Assembly (NCBI GenBank): GCA_004802725.1
Contig: SGPM01000385.1
Span: forward strand, 1-24,150
Reading direction: 5' to 3'
DNA: 24,150 nt
DNA from: Antrodiella citrinella
Taxonomy: Eukaryota > Basidiomycota > Agaricomycetes > Polyporales > Steccherinaceae
In this document: positions 1-9,926 of the stretch, piece by piece
How positions within the stretch are numbered: the stretch's first letter is position 1
How the letters are laid out: the number at the start of each line of letters is the position of its first letter
Notes under the pieces: model-generated
Seen by the model: only the letters and a program-made list of their open reading frames with translations
What the model was told of the DNA's origin: nothing
The model's database searches: none
Program-made: the position numbers and the translations under genes

Positions 1-238
1 CGAGGAGAGTGGTTACGCTGAGGGATGCTATGTTTGTTGTGGAGAAGGAGAGGGGACACGGTGGTGGACGTGGGTCGGCCAAGGGATGGACTTAGTATCG
101 ATGCTGTGTGCTTGTAGATCGCTGAGCTGTATTGTATGTTGTCGTCAGATCTTGCTGGCGACCTCGAATGACGCATGACTAGTGTGGACGTGCGAATCCA
201 AAGTCACCACCATACAGCGACACAATCGCGAACGGAAG

Positions 239-3200
239 TCACAAAATGACATTACTACTGGTACTCATGATGACCTCAGAGATACGAGCGTTCTCAGAAG
301 GAGGCGAATGTTTTGCTAACATATCGACGAGCTGCGCCCTATACCGACGCATAAACCGATGCACATTCCGCCCGTATGGCCTATACCTTCTCGTCCCTGT
401 TGGTGCCAGAGCCAATTTCTGCAGCGGTCAAGGAGAAAGTCAGTGTATGCGTGATGCGTTTTGATTGCCACACTCACGTTATGATAACGCAGGTCACCAC
501 CGGTATGTAATGGCGGCTGAGAAAGTTCCGGCGACCCTTGAAGCCATCTCCGCATAGCGATGACACCTGCGTAACCAAAGAGGTTCTGTCCGTGCGCCTG
601 AATAAACAGTATCAGTATGCACGATTCAAGCACGACAAGGCGATGTCAACCTACCGCCAACCAAGCTATGATGGTTCGATCTAGGTACGATTGCAGCTCG
701 GCCTCGCCCCAGAACATTGAGTATACCTCGTACCACGTCTCGAAAGCCCCAAGGATTAATTTGAGGATACAATACGCTAGCGGGTCATCCCCGCCAACGG
801 GACACTCAAGAAAAGTGATATAGTCGAGCCAGTGAGCGCACGCATGCCTGAAGGGAGGTGACGTGTCTCGAAGTACTTCAGGGCGAGTCTAGAGTGGGTG
901 GTAGTTCGTTGCCACTGAGCTTTGTGATAGAATACAGATGAACAATAATGGTGACATACCAGAAACCTCGCCATCTGTGCATTTGGAAAGTCCGATTCCA
1001 CGATTTCCATGCATCGGAGGGCCAGTCGACGACGATGCAACGCCGGATCTATAAACCATTTCGCGTCCGCGCCGCACTGGGTAGCGTCAGTCAGGAACCG
1101 ATAGAGGGATGGGTGTAGTGTGTGGATGACGCCCTCCCCATCGACGTTCAGCAGAAAGTGGAAATGCTGTATGGTATGCGCGCACCCCGGCGCAGAGATG
1201 CCTAAGAGGCCGTCGACGATAGCCGTCGATATAGGTGATTCACCCAGCAAGATGATGGCGAAGACGTCTTGGAAGCGCTTTACGAAGGACCGATCAGTCC
1301 AATCGCAGCCTCGAGTCTGCGCCAACGACGTCTCGTATAACGTGTTCATCGCTCTATCTGCGGCCGGATCGGTTCCTTCCAGCAATTCTCGGAGACGTGT
1401 ATTAGGATCATGCGCAGAGACGAGGCAGTTGCAAAACGTTGAGGCCCACACGAACAGACCCGCAGCATGCTGGACGAGCGAAGCAATGGTCTGTTCACCA
1501 GGCCACGATGGCGCCAGTTCCAAGGATCTGTTCTTTGGGTGTGTGCGGATCGTCTCGAGTCGCGTCTTGAAGTAAATTTCGATGTCCCGCTCGCTATCCG
1601 TAGCGAGGCTCATGTCTACGGTGTGGACCTCGAGGATGGGATTGCTAAGCGCATCCATGATGTCGATCTCTGTGCGACTCGTGATGAGTATCCGTACGGA
1701 TTTGTCCAACAGATGCAATTGAGCACCCAGCGCGGCGAGAAGTTCTGCTCGTGGTTGCGGGGGGCCGCATTCATCTAACCCATCCAATATAATGACCAAA
1801 GGGCCTTCGGTGCTCGGAGTGTCTTCCAAGGCCCGGTTCAAGGGCTCTATGAGGAGCTTGTGGATTTGTTCTGCGACTGTCAATGCGGCCACTGCGCCAT
1901 TATTGTGGATTTTCCGGAAGATTTCTTTGCCGAACCCGAGGTTGTTCTTGGCTAGTTGGGATGCCAAGGTCCTGATAATTTGGGGAACAGTACTCGCTTC
2001 CGACTCACGGTCGAAGGTCAGGAAGGCCCCAAGCCGACATTGATGATAGAAAAAGTTGGCTAGCGTTGCAGCGATGGTACTTTTACCACATCCTGCGACG
2101 CCATGGAGCCATATGATGTTGCGCTTATCAGCAACCATCAATCTTGCCGATAGGTCCGACAGAATTGCGACACAAGTCTGAGGGAAACAAGAAGGACGAG
2201 TGGTTGTGTTTGTGGGCAACGGTTGTAGTATCTGCTCTATCAGCTGATAACGCTCTAGCGTACATGAATCAGATCACATTCGAGTCGGCAGCTTAATAAA
2301 AATCCACGTACTTATGTCGAGAGAAACATCTAACGTTTCCTGCGCTACTTTCAGCCCGTGTACAGCCGCAGACTCAGTACGATTGCTTTGGGTTGATTTG
2401 AGCCGCTTCGTAAATGCGTCAATCTTGGCTGATGTCTCAGTAGGATTGAGAGCGAGACTGGCGATCCGTTCTATAACGTACGTCAGTGAGTGTCGGTACC
2501 GTATGGTATCAAGGAATTGGCTGAATTTACCGAGGTACCCGATCTTGCAGTAACCGCAAATAAAGATTACACATTCGATCGTCTGCCGGATGGTATCGTC
2601 GATGTGCGCTTCGAGCGCTTCAGGGACGCGATCCATACCCTTAATCGTGTCAACGAAGTTGTATGTTTCGTCCAAGACCGACAAGAGCTCAACGATCTTT
2701 TTTTCGACCTCGGATTCGGCTTGGAAACCCTGTGCGTCAATCAGACTTTGCAGCTTTCTGGAGCGGACACACAATTCACGAACTTCAAGCAAAGACTTAC
2801 CTTCAGCGCTGTAGAAACGATGGTCCACGCTATGGTGGCAATAGGATGTATCTATCAGGCGGAGACTTGAGGAGCCATATGAGTAGAATGGAACAGAGAC
2901 CGGTACCTTTGAGGCCTCATCCACGACTTCAATGACACTTTTGAGTCTGGCGACAACAGTGTGGAGTCCTTTCACGACCTCTCCGGACGCTGCCATTTTG
3001 GATTCCACGGTGGATTGAGCGAATTTCAAACCTTGCAAGTTGTCCAGACGAGAGACAGATATTCGTACGTAGCCACACGGTATCGCCGACTTTGAGACAT
3101 TTGATATACGTTCAACCAAACCCAGTTGCAATGGGCGATCTTGAGATGCGTCGAAGCCGTTGGGTGGGGTGAGTTCTCTCCACGTACTTGCAATGCATCC

Positions 3201-3554
3201 TACCATATGACTTTGCATTGGAAGCAAGGAGGTCTCCCATAACTCTATCCTAATCGGCACATCCTCTAAAACAGATCTGCTAGAACATGAGCCTGAGGGC
3301 GATGATGTAATGCAATGTCGACGACACATACATGGTGAAAGTCTCTTTCCAAGAAAGTCGACTTGACTTCTTGGTCATATGCGCCTCACTACCTGAGAGG
3401 ATCCTGACACGATATTTGGGGGTATCTCCGAAACAGCGAAACTGAGGATCCTGCTCAGAGGCCGCATCTATGACTGTCTTCATTGTCAGAGGTAGAGACA
3501 ATTCACTTGACGTGCACGACACTTACCTTGTAACTGTGCCACATACTTGGACAT
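239..3554 (-). CDS. C2-NACHT NLR-type STAND NTPase (fungal NLR)
   Basis: Nine exons (3527..3554, 3332..3473, 2907..3279, 2801..2851, 2312..2729, 960..2254, 655..888, 478..597, 239..418) join in phase into a 946-residue protein. An N-terminal C2-like region (about 1-130; 'SRLSWKETFTI' lies across an exon junction) is followed by a helical linker and a NACHT NTPase. Walker A is GVAGCGKST (about 389-397), Walker B is ILDGLDE (about 493-499), and the sensor-like stretch ILITSRTE is near 526-533. After the NACHT comes the HACAHWLDYI motif often seen behind the NACHT in mushroom NLRs. No WD40, ankyrin or TPR repeats follow; the protein ends in a basic stretch (TGTRRYRPYGRN) and a short Ser/Thr tail. 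Family knowledge: such proteins are nucleotide-switched sensors in fungal non-self recognition and regulated cell death. The ligand is unknown. The ATG at 3554 was chosen because it opens the C2-like strand and joins in phase. The first and last exons are the least certain. Confidence 0.85.
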
Positions 3555-3593
3555 CGTCGGTGAAGTCGAACCACCACCGGTCCACGCACAGGG

Positions 3594-3614
3594 TATCTAT
3601 ACAAGGGGGCGGTG
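3594..3614 (-). promoter_or_regulatory. Putative TATA-like and C-rich promoter elements of the NLR gene
   Basis: On the minus strand a TATAGATA stretch (3594-3601) lies about 40 bp upstream of the NLR start codon. Directly upstream is a C-rich block (CACCGCCCCCTTGT on the minus strand) containing CCCCT, the core of the yeast stress-response element. Both matches are short, so their role is inferred from position only. Confidence 0.25.
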
Positions 3615-4279
3615 TTGTGAGATCCAAAACAAATAGATAGTACCATGTGGTCAAATCATGTCGGTACTTGTAGCTTGACGGCGGATTATCCGATAATCAC
3701 GACAACCCATGTTCTCGGGCTCTCAGATTTACTGTAAGTAGTAGGCACAAATACGCGACTCTGATGATTGGTACGACGGACCTGAGGCTGGTGACCCCGT
3801 CCATTCAAATTAGAGAGTTCAAGTTGGCAAGGAGTAACAAAGACAGAACTAGACTGGTCGAAAATACTAAAGTTCGAGCGTGCATGACGGATGGGATGGA
3901 GATCGATTTCACCGTAGCTGCAGGTGCGGCCGGTGACGGCCCTACAAGTAACTTTACAAGGACAACGCCACAGTTGAGAACAGATTTCACCGGCAATTTC
4001 CGCGTTCCCAAAGGAATAAGCGCCTACCTCCGAGTCCCGCTGGCATATTCAGCTCGGGTATCCTGGGCTCGGGACTTGGACTGACTAGAGTCTAGTACTC
4101 TTGCTTGAACACCTACAGTACCAGTTGGTCTCGCAATCGATTTTCCAGCCAAAATTACGCTTTTGTTGTTTGAGGTAAGTCACTTCCAATGAGTATCCCT
4201 CTTCACTGGCGTCGAAGAACACTGATATGGAAACCAGTCTCAAGCTTCAACCTCGGTACAAGTAGTACGCTCACTACAG
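3615..4279. other. Intergenic stretch, no gene recognised
   Basis: An open frame on the plus strand at 3764-4084 (106 codons) shows no recognisable domain, no splice-linked extension and no clear codon signal, so I do not call it. The rest has stops in all frames. It probably holds the NLR promoter and flank of the neighbouring transposon remnant. Confidence 0.5.
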
Positions 4280-4282
4280 TAA

Positions 4283-4321
4283 GGCCCTGTTCGGGAGCTC
4301 TAGTACAGTCGAGTACAGTCG
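4283..4321 (+). repeat. Candidate left terminal inverted repeat with 10-bp tandem duplication
   Basis: GGCCCTGTTCGGGAGCTC (4283-4300) is followed by two abutting copies of AGTACAGTCG (4302-4311 and 4312-4321). The terminal motif resembles PIF/Harbinger ends, and the direct repeats could be subterminal transposase-binding sites. No partner inverted repeat was found in the window. Confidence 0.35.
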
Positions 4322-4542
4322 AGTTGACCTGCCTTAAAAGGACGTGAGAATGATGTCGGGCAACACGGACTGGACGCTGACTCGAGATCATCAGGGAGTG
4401 ACTTTGCGGTGACAATTATGGGTGACGATTAGATCATCATTGATAGTGTGTACGTTTGATAACCTGCCCTCGCACAGTCCTCGCGGTGCGAGTCATATAT
4501 ACACTTCCCCCCCTTCTCAATGCCTTCCTCAACTCTTCAACA

Positions 4543-4731
4543 ATGGCTGATCAGCCTCTGCAGGACGCGCAGTTCATTGCCCGTCCTTCTCAGGAGCAAC
4601 CACCCGCTCCAGATCCAGATCCACTGAGCCAGAGCCAGTCTCAACCTGCGGAGGTTGAATCATCACAGGCCGGCCCTACGAAGACATCTTGGAAAAACCC
4701 AGGCCTGATTCAAGTCTGCTATCAGCAATGA
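4543..4731 (+). CDS. Short ORF, possible remnant of the transposon's second gene
   Basis: Sixty-two codons start at an ATG with a good context (CAACAATGG), about 45 bp after a TATATA stretch at 4497. The protein is rich in Gln, Pro and Ser (QEQPPAPDPDPLSQSQSQPA) and ends soon after TKTSWKNPGLIQ, where it meets the 3' end of the transposase fragment. The single Trp in a basic context could be the start of a Myb/SANT-like domain, as in Harbinger partner proteins, but too little is left to say. I read it as a truncated accessory gene. It could instead be a chance frame. Confidence 0.3.
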   Translation: MADQPLQDAQFIARPSQEQPPAPDPDPLSQSQSQPAEVESSQAGPTKTSWKNPGLIQVCYQQ

Positions 4732-5166
4732 TAAAAATAATGCTGACGACTCGAACCATACTTTTGGTTGCCTTGAGCAAACTCTCGCAAATGATATCTG
4801 ACTCCCCGATCATACAACACAAGCAACGAGTCACATGATGCAAATCCAGTATCACCAAGGTAGTATGTGCCTTCAGGTATACGCAGGTCTGTTGAGCGTG
4901 CACTGTGCCAGATACGACTGTCGGCTGCACTTCCCTCGCAACCAGGCAGAAGGTACGCTATGCTGGAAGCAAGTTCGAATAAACCGAAAGCCACTACTGC
5001 TTTGGCATGTATACAAGAAGGTCCCAAGCTTCTCATGTCTGAGTCGTGAAATGCCTCGAGAATCCCAGAGCCCCCCAAACAGACACAGCTCTGCTAATAC
5101 CTTGTGGAAGCATTGCTTTGGCATGCCCATCATGTCGTAAAAAGTGCCTGGATGTCTGAGAAGCAA
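4722..5166 (-). pseudogene. Harbinger-type DDE transposase fragment, internally deleted and frameshifted
   Basis: The 5' part (from 5166) matches the start of Harbinger transposases: HPGTFYDMMGMPKQCFHKVL, then HEKLGTFLYTC. After a frame change near 5000, the second part carries the hallmark GCEGSAADSRIW (usually GWEGSAADSR), then YYLGDTGFA with the second catalytic Asp, and GVRYHLREF. The helix-turn-helix region and the stretch with the first catalytic Asp are missing, as are the third acidic residue and the conserved ERIFG-type C-terminus. Trp has become Cys in the hallmark. It is a dead copy produced by an internal deletion. Family assignment rests on these motifs; a living relative elsewhere in the genome is likely but not visible here. 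Confidence 0.75.
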
Positions 5167-5196
5167 TTCTCACATGTACATGTCAGTGTCAAGGAG

Positions 5197-5219
5197 GTCA
5201 AGTTGGGGAACAACTTGAC
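5197..5219. repeat. Perfect 8-bp inverted repeat (hairpin), GTCAAGTT / AACTTGAC
   Basis: Two 8-bp arms flank a 7-base centre (GGGGAAC). It sits just upstream of the transposase fragment's 5' end, close to a duplicated TACAGGTAT (5227-5235 and 5239-5247). It may belong to the transposon's right flank; no function can be assigned. Confidence 0.4.
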
Positions 5220-5230
5220 TGACGTGTACA

Positions 5231-6452
5231 GGTATTTATACAGGTATGAGAACTGCGGAATCTGAAGAAGGATTGTTCGAGTACAAAGGAACTGCGGAGG
5301 TAAAAGGAGGAACATTCAAAGGGGAACCGTTGGAACGGTGAGCGTTGAACGAGGATGGTTCATCCGCAGTAAGGGAATAGGAAGGGGGGTGAGTCGTACT
5401 AGGTATACGTATGGGAGTCCATATGCGGGTAAGGGTACAACAAAGGAAGTGGATGAGGGAATAAAGGGATAACGGGAAATAAAGGGAAAGGATGTTATGG
5501 ATACCTGAACGTGTCTTGATCCGCTCTTCAGCCACTACGACTAATACTCTATTGACAGGATTACATACTATGTACCGGATTTGACTAGTATGAAAGGGTG
5601 TATCGGTATTACTCGATCGAGTCTCACCGACGAATGATGCGCATCACCGTATGACTCATTAGCGCTTACTATCACTACAGGATCTATGACGAACCTTCTA
5701 GGACGTTCCAAATACCTTCCGGATTACTATAGAACCTTGCAGTAGTTACTAGGAGTCGCTAGAATAGTTAGCTCATATATGTATTTAAACTATTCATCAT
5801 ACACTGAGAATGGAGAATCACTTCTTTACCCCAAATCTTACCCTGACTGAACATTTCTTCTGTGTGAACCGTTCACGGAATACGCTTCGCGCTATTCCTG
5901 AACATCGAGTGCATCGACGCAAGTCTGTATATCGAACGCGTAGTACTATTGATTAGCTCTAGTATCACGCTCACGCATATAAGAAACAGTAAGATAGAAT
6001 CGGATCTGAGGATTAAGGAGAAGAACCGCATTTACTTACTTGAACCGCATTCTTCATTAGCTACGACTGGCCGCCTACACTACTTAAACAATACTTCAAC
6101 TACAGCCACGACGGTGGTCCCCAACAGTCTCTGCTAGTATAGGATGCGACGAGTGACCGTTTAGAGCGACCAGTGCCGGCGCCGGCAGAGGTGCGGGCTA
6201 TGAATCTCATTGCATATGCTGTTGGTGCCGTTTGCCATGTGGCGCACCTTATATGGGCAAACACTTAAGTTCCCCCATGGCCGCGATCGGAGGATCTGAC
6301 ACCTCTTGGGACCACGTGTAAGGTGCTGCGGGCGATGGCAGTCGGTAAAAACGTACCTTGTCGACGTGTCGCGTCGCCTATTGCACCTCACTGCACGTGA
6401 TCCCCGCTGCTGGTCTCTGCTTCACTCCCCGTCCTCCCTTCTACCTTCCACT
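5231..6452. other. AT-rich non-coding stretch, possibly a degenerate LTR or other repeat
   Basis: No gene can be built here. An open frame at 5236-5535 (minus) is low-complexity and unlike any family I know. The stretch 5560-5960 is AT-rich, with a TATATGTATTTAAAC segment near 5776-5790 and an A/T-rich, C-poor run after it, the texture of a retrotransposon LTR promoter. No paired LTR, primer-binding site or coding domain supports that. A 14-bp perfect palindrome, TGCCGGCGCCGGCA, lies at 6174-6187. A 12-bp tandem duplication, CTACCTTCCACT, spans 6441-6464. Confidence 0.35.
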
Positions 6453-7266
6453 CTACCTTCCACTGCAGAAAGCGGGCTGACTGAGAGCCCACTTTTGTTG
6501 CCCACTTGTTTCGACGTCCTGTGGCCCGAGCTTGGAGTTTGGGGAGGGAGGCTGGAGGGAGGAAGGACTTGAGGACGAGGTGAACCGTGAGTAGGCGCTT
6601 GCCAGCACACCGCGCAGCCGGTTCACCCGATCAGGCAGCGTCTTGGCATCTTGCGAGACCATCACGCTTCCCGGGGTCCTGGACCACGGGAACGTCCGAG
6701 CGTGCCCCAGGACATTTTAAATGTTGCATCTTTCCTCTCTCAACGTCATCTAACTCACGTGTCCCAAACTCTGCCACTTCTTGCAGAATTTGGTCTAACA
6801 TCAGCCGATCATCCAGTGGAACATCCATCTGCTTCCTCATTAAAGAAGTGATGAACGCTTTCCTTCCCAAGAGCATGTGGTATAATACTCGACGCGAGCA
6901 TTGATATCTGCATCTTTGTGTTCAGGGGTGATTTCGGGTGCTGTGTGCGCGCACTGGCGTTTGAGGCACAGCGGCGACAACGTTACCTAAAACAGCTATC
7001 ATTTCAAGCCGTAAGACTTCGGAAGATGCAACGACGAGTAGCTACGCACGATGAGTAAATAAAGCCTTACGGTCGGTGTGATACGACCCTATAATGAAGT
7101 CTACCAGAGCCTCGTTCTGGTCAAGCAAGAGAGCGCGTTTCTCGGCATCTTTGAATTCAGGAGACAACTTGGAGCCATCCGTACTTCCGTAAAGCTTTTC
7201 CAAGATAGAGAGAGCGTAAGGGAGAGCGGTAGGGAGAGCCTGGGGAGGTTCTCTTTCTGACTGCAT
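6453..7266 (-). CDS. Unrecognised small protein, four exons
   Basis: Exons 7071..7266, 6889..6940, 6759..6835 and 6453..6649 join in phase to give 173 residues. I do not recognise the family. It is largely helical and charged up to about residue 120 (for example LLLDQNEALVDFIIG, then PPEITPEHKDADINARVE, then LMLDQILQEVAEFG, then LPDRVNRLRGVLASAYSRF). It ends in a Ser/Pro-rich tail. There is no signal peptide, membrane span or zinc-binding cluster. The introns are 130, 53 and 109 nt; the first and third are longer than others here and their acceptors are the weak point. The stop lies at the start of the second copy of a 12-bp tandem duplication, so the true 3' end may differ. It follows RPL17 on the same strand. 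Confidence 0.55.
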
Positions 7267-7610
7267 AGAGGATGATGGGTGTTTGACTGAGAGGAGGGTC
7301 CGCCGCGTCCAGCTCCTGACAGGGCAGTGGCGTCATTCCATAAAGAGTAACCCGCGTACCTGCAGGCTCTTCAAGACTACGGCGACAGTAACCGTTAACG
7401 AGGGTGCATTTGTACTTAGTACTCAGTGTCTATGCAAAATCGGCTTTCGACATGAGCCAGCGAGAATAGCGTGCGTCGTGACCTACGCTGAGATCGGTTC
7501 ATTTGAAATGACACGGCATAACGCATACACATGAACATGGCGGACAATAGCAGTCGTGGACATACAATCGTGCCTCTGCGGAATAATCGTACCTCCCAAC
7601 CGACCCAGAC
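7267..7610. other. Intergenic region between RPL17 and the downstream unknown gene
   Basis: This holds the 3' end of RPL17 and the promoter of the unknown gene, both on the minus strand. Short open frames on either strand show no domain and no splice-consistent extension. Confidence 0.5.
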
Positions 7611-8499
7611 TCAAACAGCCGGCGTCCGTGTGGCCTCAATCCGTTTGCGTGCGATCTGTCGCCTGTTAAGGCCGGCCAACGAGACAGAGACGTCCTTGTC
7701 CTTGCTTCGCTCAACGTCAACGTCGTTCGAGCTGAGGATGACCTCAACGTGGCAAGGGTGACCCTGGTAGGGGTTGATACGACCATGGGCACGGTATGTG
7801 CGGCGGCGGGTTTTCTACGTGAATGTCGTGTGGTGAGAAAAAGAAATTGCTGCAACAGACTGGACATAAACGTACGGGCGCCTGCTGTACACCGATGGCC
7901 TTGATGTACAAGTCTTCCAGTTCAATGTTCTTGGCGTCCGCATTTGACTCTGCGTTCTTCAACAAACGGAGAATGAACTTGACAGACTTTTCGGGCCAAC
8001 GACCTGAATATTTCCCGCATATGCATAAGCCGTAGCTCTCAGACGATAACCTGCATCAGCACGCACCTTTGGTCGTCTTGAACTGCTTCGCCTGGCTAGC
8101 ACGTCCAATACCGCCCGCGAATCGTCGGAAGGGAATGATTTGGTTGTGTTCACCAACGTCCTTGAGGTAGGAGTAGGCCTTGGTCAATTTGAGACCTGTG
8201 CATCCGCATCACACCGTCAGTTCCGCTTTATTCACCGCGACCATTCTAACAATACGAACCAGTGAGGGCGGCTCCTACTTCACGCATGTTCTTGAAGTGC
8301 GTACGGAGGTACTCCCCGCGAGCACGGGAAGCTGAAAGTGAGATCGCGTATGTCAGGGATATCCGATAGCACGAGGTTGGCTTCGTTTCTCACTTTTTTC
8401 GGGGTTGGTGGCAAGGGCGGCGGCGGCGTAACGAACTACATGGCAATGTCGTCAGCATACGACACGATAGAACAGCATAACTTCAGTATACGTACCCAT
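7611..8499 (-). CDS. RPL17: Cytosolic large-subunit ribosomal protein uL22 (L17)
   Basis: Six exons (8496..8499, 8394..8435, 8260..8331, 8067..8195, 7876..8003, 7611..7814) give 192 residues, close to the 184 of yeast and human proteins. The whole family signature is visible: [55 protein letters not shown], then [18 protein letters not shown] and [14 protein letters not shown]. uL22 binds 23S/28S-type rRNA at the outer end of the peptide exit tunnel, with a beta-hairpin reaching into it. The first coding exon is only four bases (ATG plus G), an arrangement that puts an intron right behind the start codon. The C-terminal 30 residues are divergent and charged, as usual. Its promoter lies in the 482-bp interval shared with the SOD gene. 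Confidence 0.96.
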
Positions 8500-8981
8500 C
8501 TTGGAGTCTTGAGGATGTTGGGGCCTAATTGGGATGTTGACCGGTGAATGTGTGGGCCGTCGGGTGGCTGAAACTCTCGAAGCCACAACTGCCTAGCATC
8601 ACGGCAAAACCCGAACTCCGTGTAGCGCCGGGTACCACGTCGGCGCCTGTCGGGTAACTGGTGCGGTTGTCATGAGCCCAATATGCATGAGGCAAATTTG
8701 CGGTCTCTTTCAAATTTGTTTGTCTACATCTACCAAGTACTTGTGGTGCGACATGTCTGTATTTGCGCTCGTTTATTCTCCAAATCTTGTCGACAACGAA
8801 TATCTCTGGGGCTTTTGTCGCTGACACGTTACCTGTGAAATGATTGCCTTACCGAGCTGAGGAATGGCGACACGGACCTGACCTGATCCACTTGCATAAT
8901 CAGCTTAGTTGCGGTACAAAAGGCGACATTCCGTCGATATTCTTGCTCTCTCTACTCTTTCAACATCGCCGAGCATCAAAC
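8500..8981. promoter_or_regulatory. Divergent promoter region of RPL17 (minus) and the SOD gene (plus)
   Basis: The 482 bp between the two start codons contain no credible gene; an open minus-strand frame at 8525-8827 is unlike any known protein. A pyrimidine-rich run (TTGCTCTCTCTACTCTTTC, near 8943-8961) just before the SOD start codon resembles the CT-rich blocks common upstream of fungal start codons. No TATA box stands out. Confidence 0.4.
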
Positions 8982-9796
8982 ATGGATGTCAGCCGACCCC
9001 AGTCCAAGCAGTCTTCGCGACCCATCTTTCTCGTGGTAGCAGGTGTTGCTACACTCGCCCTGCTCTGGCTCGTCTTCAAGCCTGCCACACCTAGCCTTCC
9101 TGTTGTGACCAAAGCCGTCGCCGTTCTCAAGGGCGCCTCGAACGCAACTGGAACCGTCACCTTCACCCAAGCCAACCTCGGGGACCCCGTCTCAATCAGC
9201 TTGGACCTGAAAGGCCTTGACCCTTCTGCCAAGCGTGGATTCCACGTCCAGTGAGTTCGCTTTGGTCATGGCTCCGGTCTCTAGGAATCTCATATTGTAA
9301 TGTTAGTGTTTCTGGAGACTTGAGCGGCGGATGCGTTTCTGCTGGATCCCACTTCAACCCGTTCGCCAAGAATCATGGCGCTCCCGGTGACGTCGAACGT
9401 CATGTTGGAGACCTCGGAAATATCCTGAGCGACGAGAACGGTAACGTCAAGCTCACCTTCGAAGATAGGCTGATCTCCTTGAACGGCCTTCTGAGTATCG
9501 TTGGGTATGTCGCTTGGAACTTCTCATGATGCAATCCATTCTCATGAGGCATTCTAGCCGTTCCGTCGTCTTGCACGCTGTGAGTTATGCTGGCCGTGAA
9601 TTGTGGACCAATGATTAATCCAGTCTTTTCCTCTGCGCAGGGAGCGGATGATCTGGGCCAAGGTGGAAATGAGGAGTCTCTCAAGACCGGTAACGCAGGA
9701 GGCCGAGCAGCATGCGGTGTCATTGGTGAGCTCAACATCCTCTTTGGTTGCCCAGCGACACCGTTAACAAATCCCATGTTCTTAGGACAAGCATGA
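8982..9796 (+). CDS. Membrane-anchored Cu/Zn superoxide dismutase
   Basis: Exons 8982..9250, 9307..9504, 9558..9579, 9641..9725 and 9786..9796 give 194 residues. It converts superoxide to hydrogen peroxide and oxygen. All metal ligands are present: His88, His90, His105 and His162 for copper, with His105, His113, His122 and Asp125 for zinc. The disulphide cysteines (99, 188) and the active-site Arg185 are kept. Unlike cytosolic Sod1, it begins with a short basic tail and one hydrophobic span (about 14-32, [19 protein letters not shown]). This predicts a type II membrane protein with the enzyme outside the cytosol, or a cleaved secreted form. A glycosylation sequon (Asn54) fits that side. The loop before Cys99 is short (SGDLSGGC). 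It converges on the GH131 gene with 130 bp between stop codons. Confidence 0.92.
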
Positions 9797-9926
9797 TGTG
9801 CTGGACATTCGCTTCACGGCAGTGTAGTTCTTGTATATCCTATTGACGTGTGTTCCAGATCGTGGGAAATGATGAAATTGCAAATAATATACAATCTCGG
9901 CCTCAAACATCCTACACAACGTCTGC

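Larger units (their letters stand above)
4280..5230. mobile_element. Decayed PIF/Harbinger-type DNA transposon
   Basis: The left border is suggested by TAA (4280-4282), a typical PIF/Harbinger target triplet, followed by GGCCCTGTTCGGGAGCTC, which resembles the G/C-rich ends of this superfamily. Inside are a short plus-strand ORF (4543-4731) and a broken minus-strand transposase (4722-5166), facing each other. Two genes, a DDE transposase and a small DNA-binding partner, are usual for this superfamily. I found no matching inverted copy of the left end downstream, so the right border is a guess: it may be lost or too diverged. The element cannot encode an active transposase. Confidence 0.55.

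Noticed and set aside
3764..4084. Open frame of 106 codons on the plus strand beside the NLR
   Set aside because: No recognisable domain, no splice partners, and a similar-length frame on the other strand. Treated as chance.
5236..5535. Minus-strand frame of 99 codons in the AT-rich stretch
   Set aside because: Low-complexity Ser/Pro/Leu sequence without homology; also overlaps the transposon's presumed edge.
5550..6140. A solo retrotransposon LTR
   Set aside because: Only base composition and a TATA-like run suggest it. No TG..CA ends with a target duplication, no second copy and no coding remnant.
8525..8827. Minus-strand frame of 100 codons upstream of RPL17
   Set aside because: Sits wholly in the RPL17/SOD divergent promoter, has no domain and no splice-linked extension.
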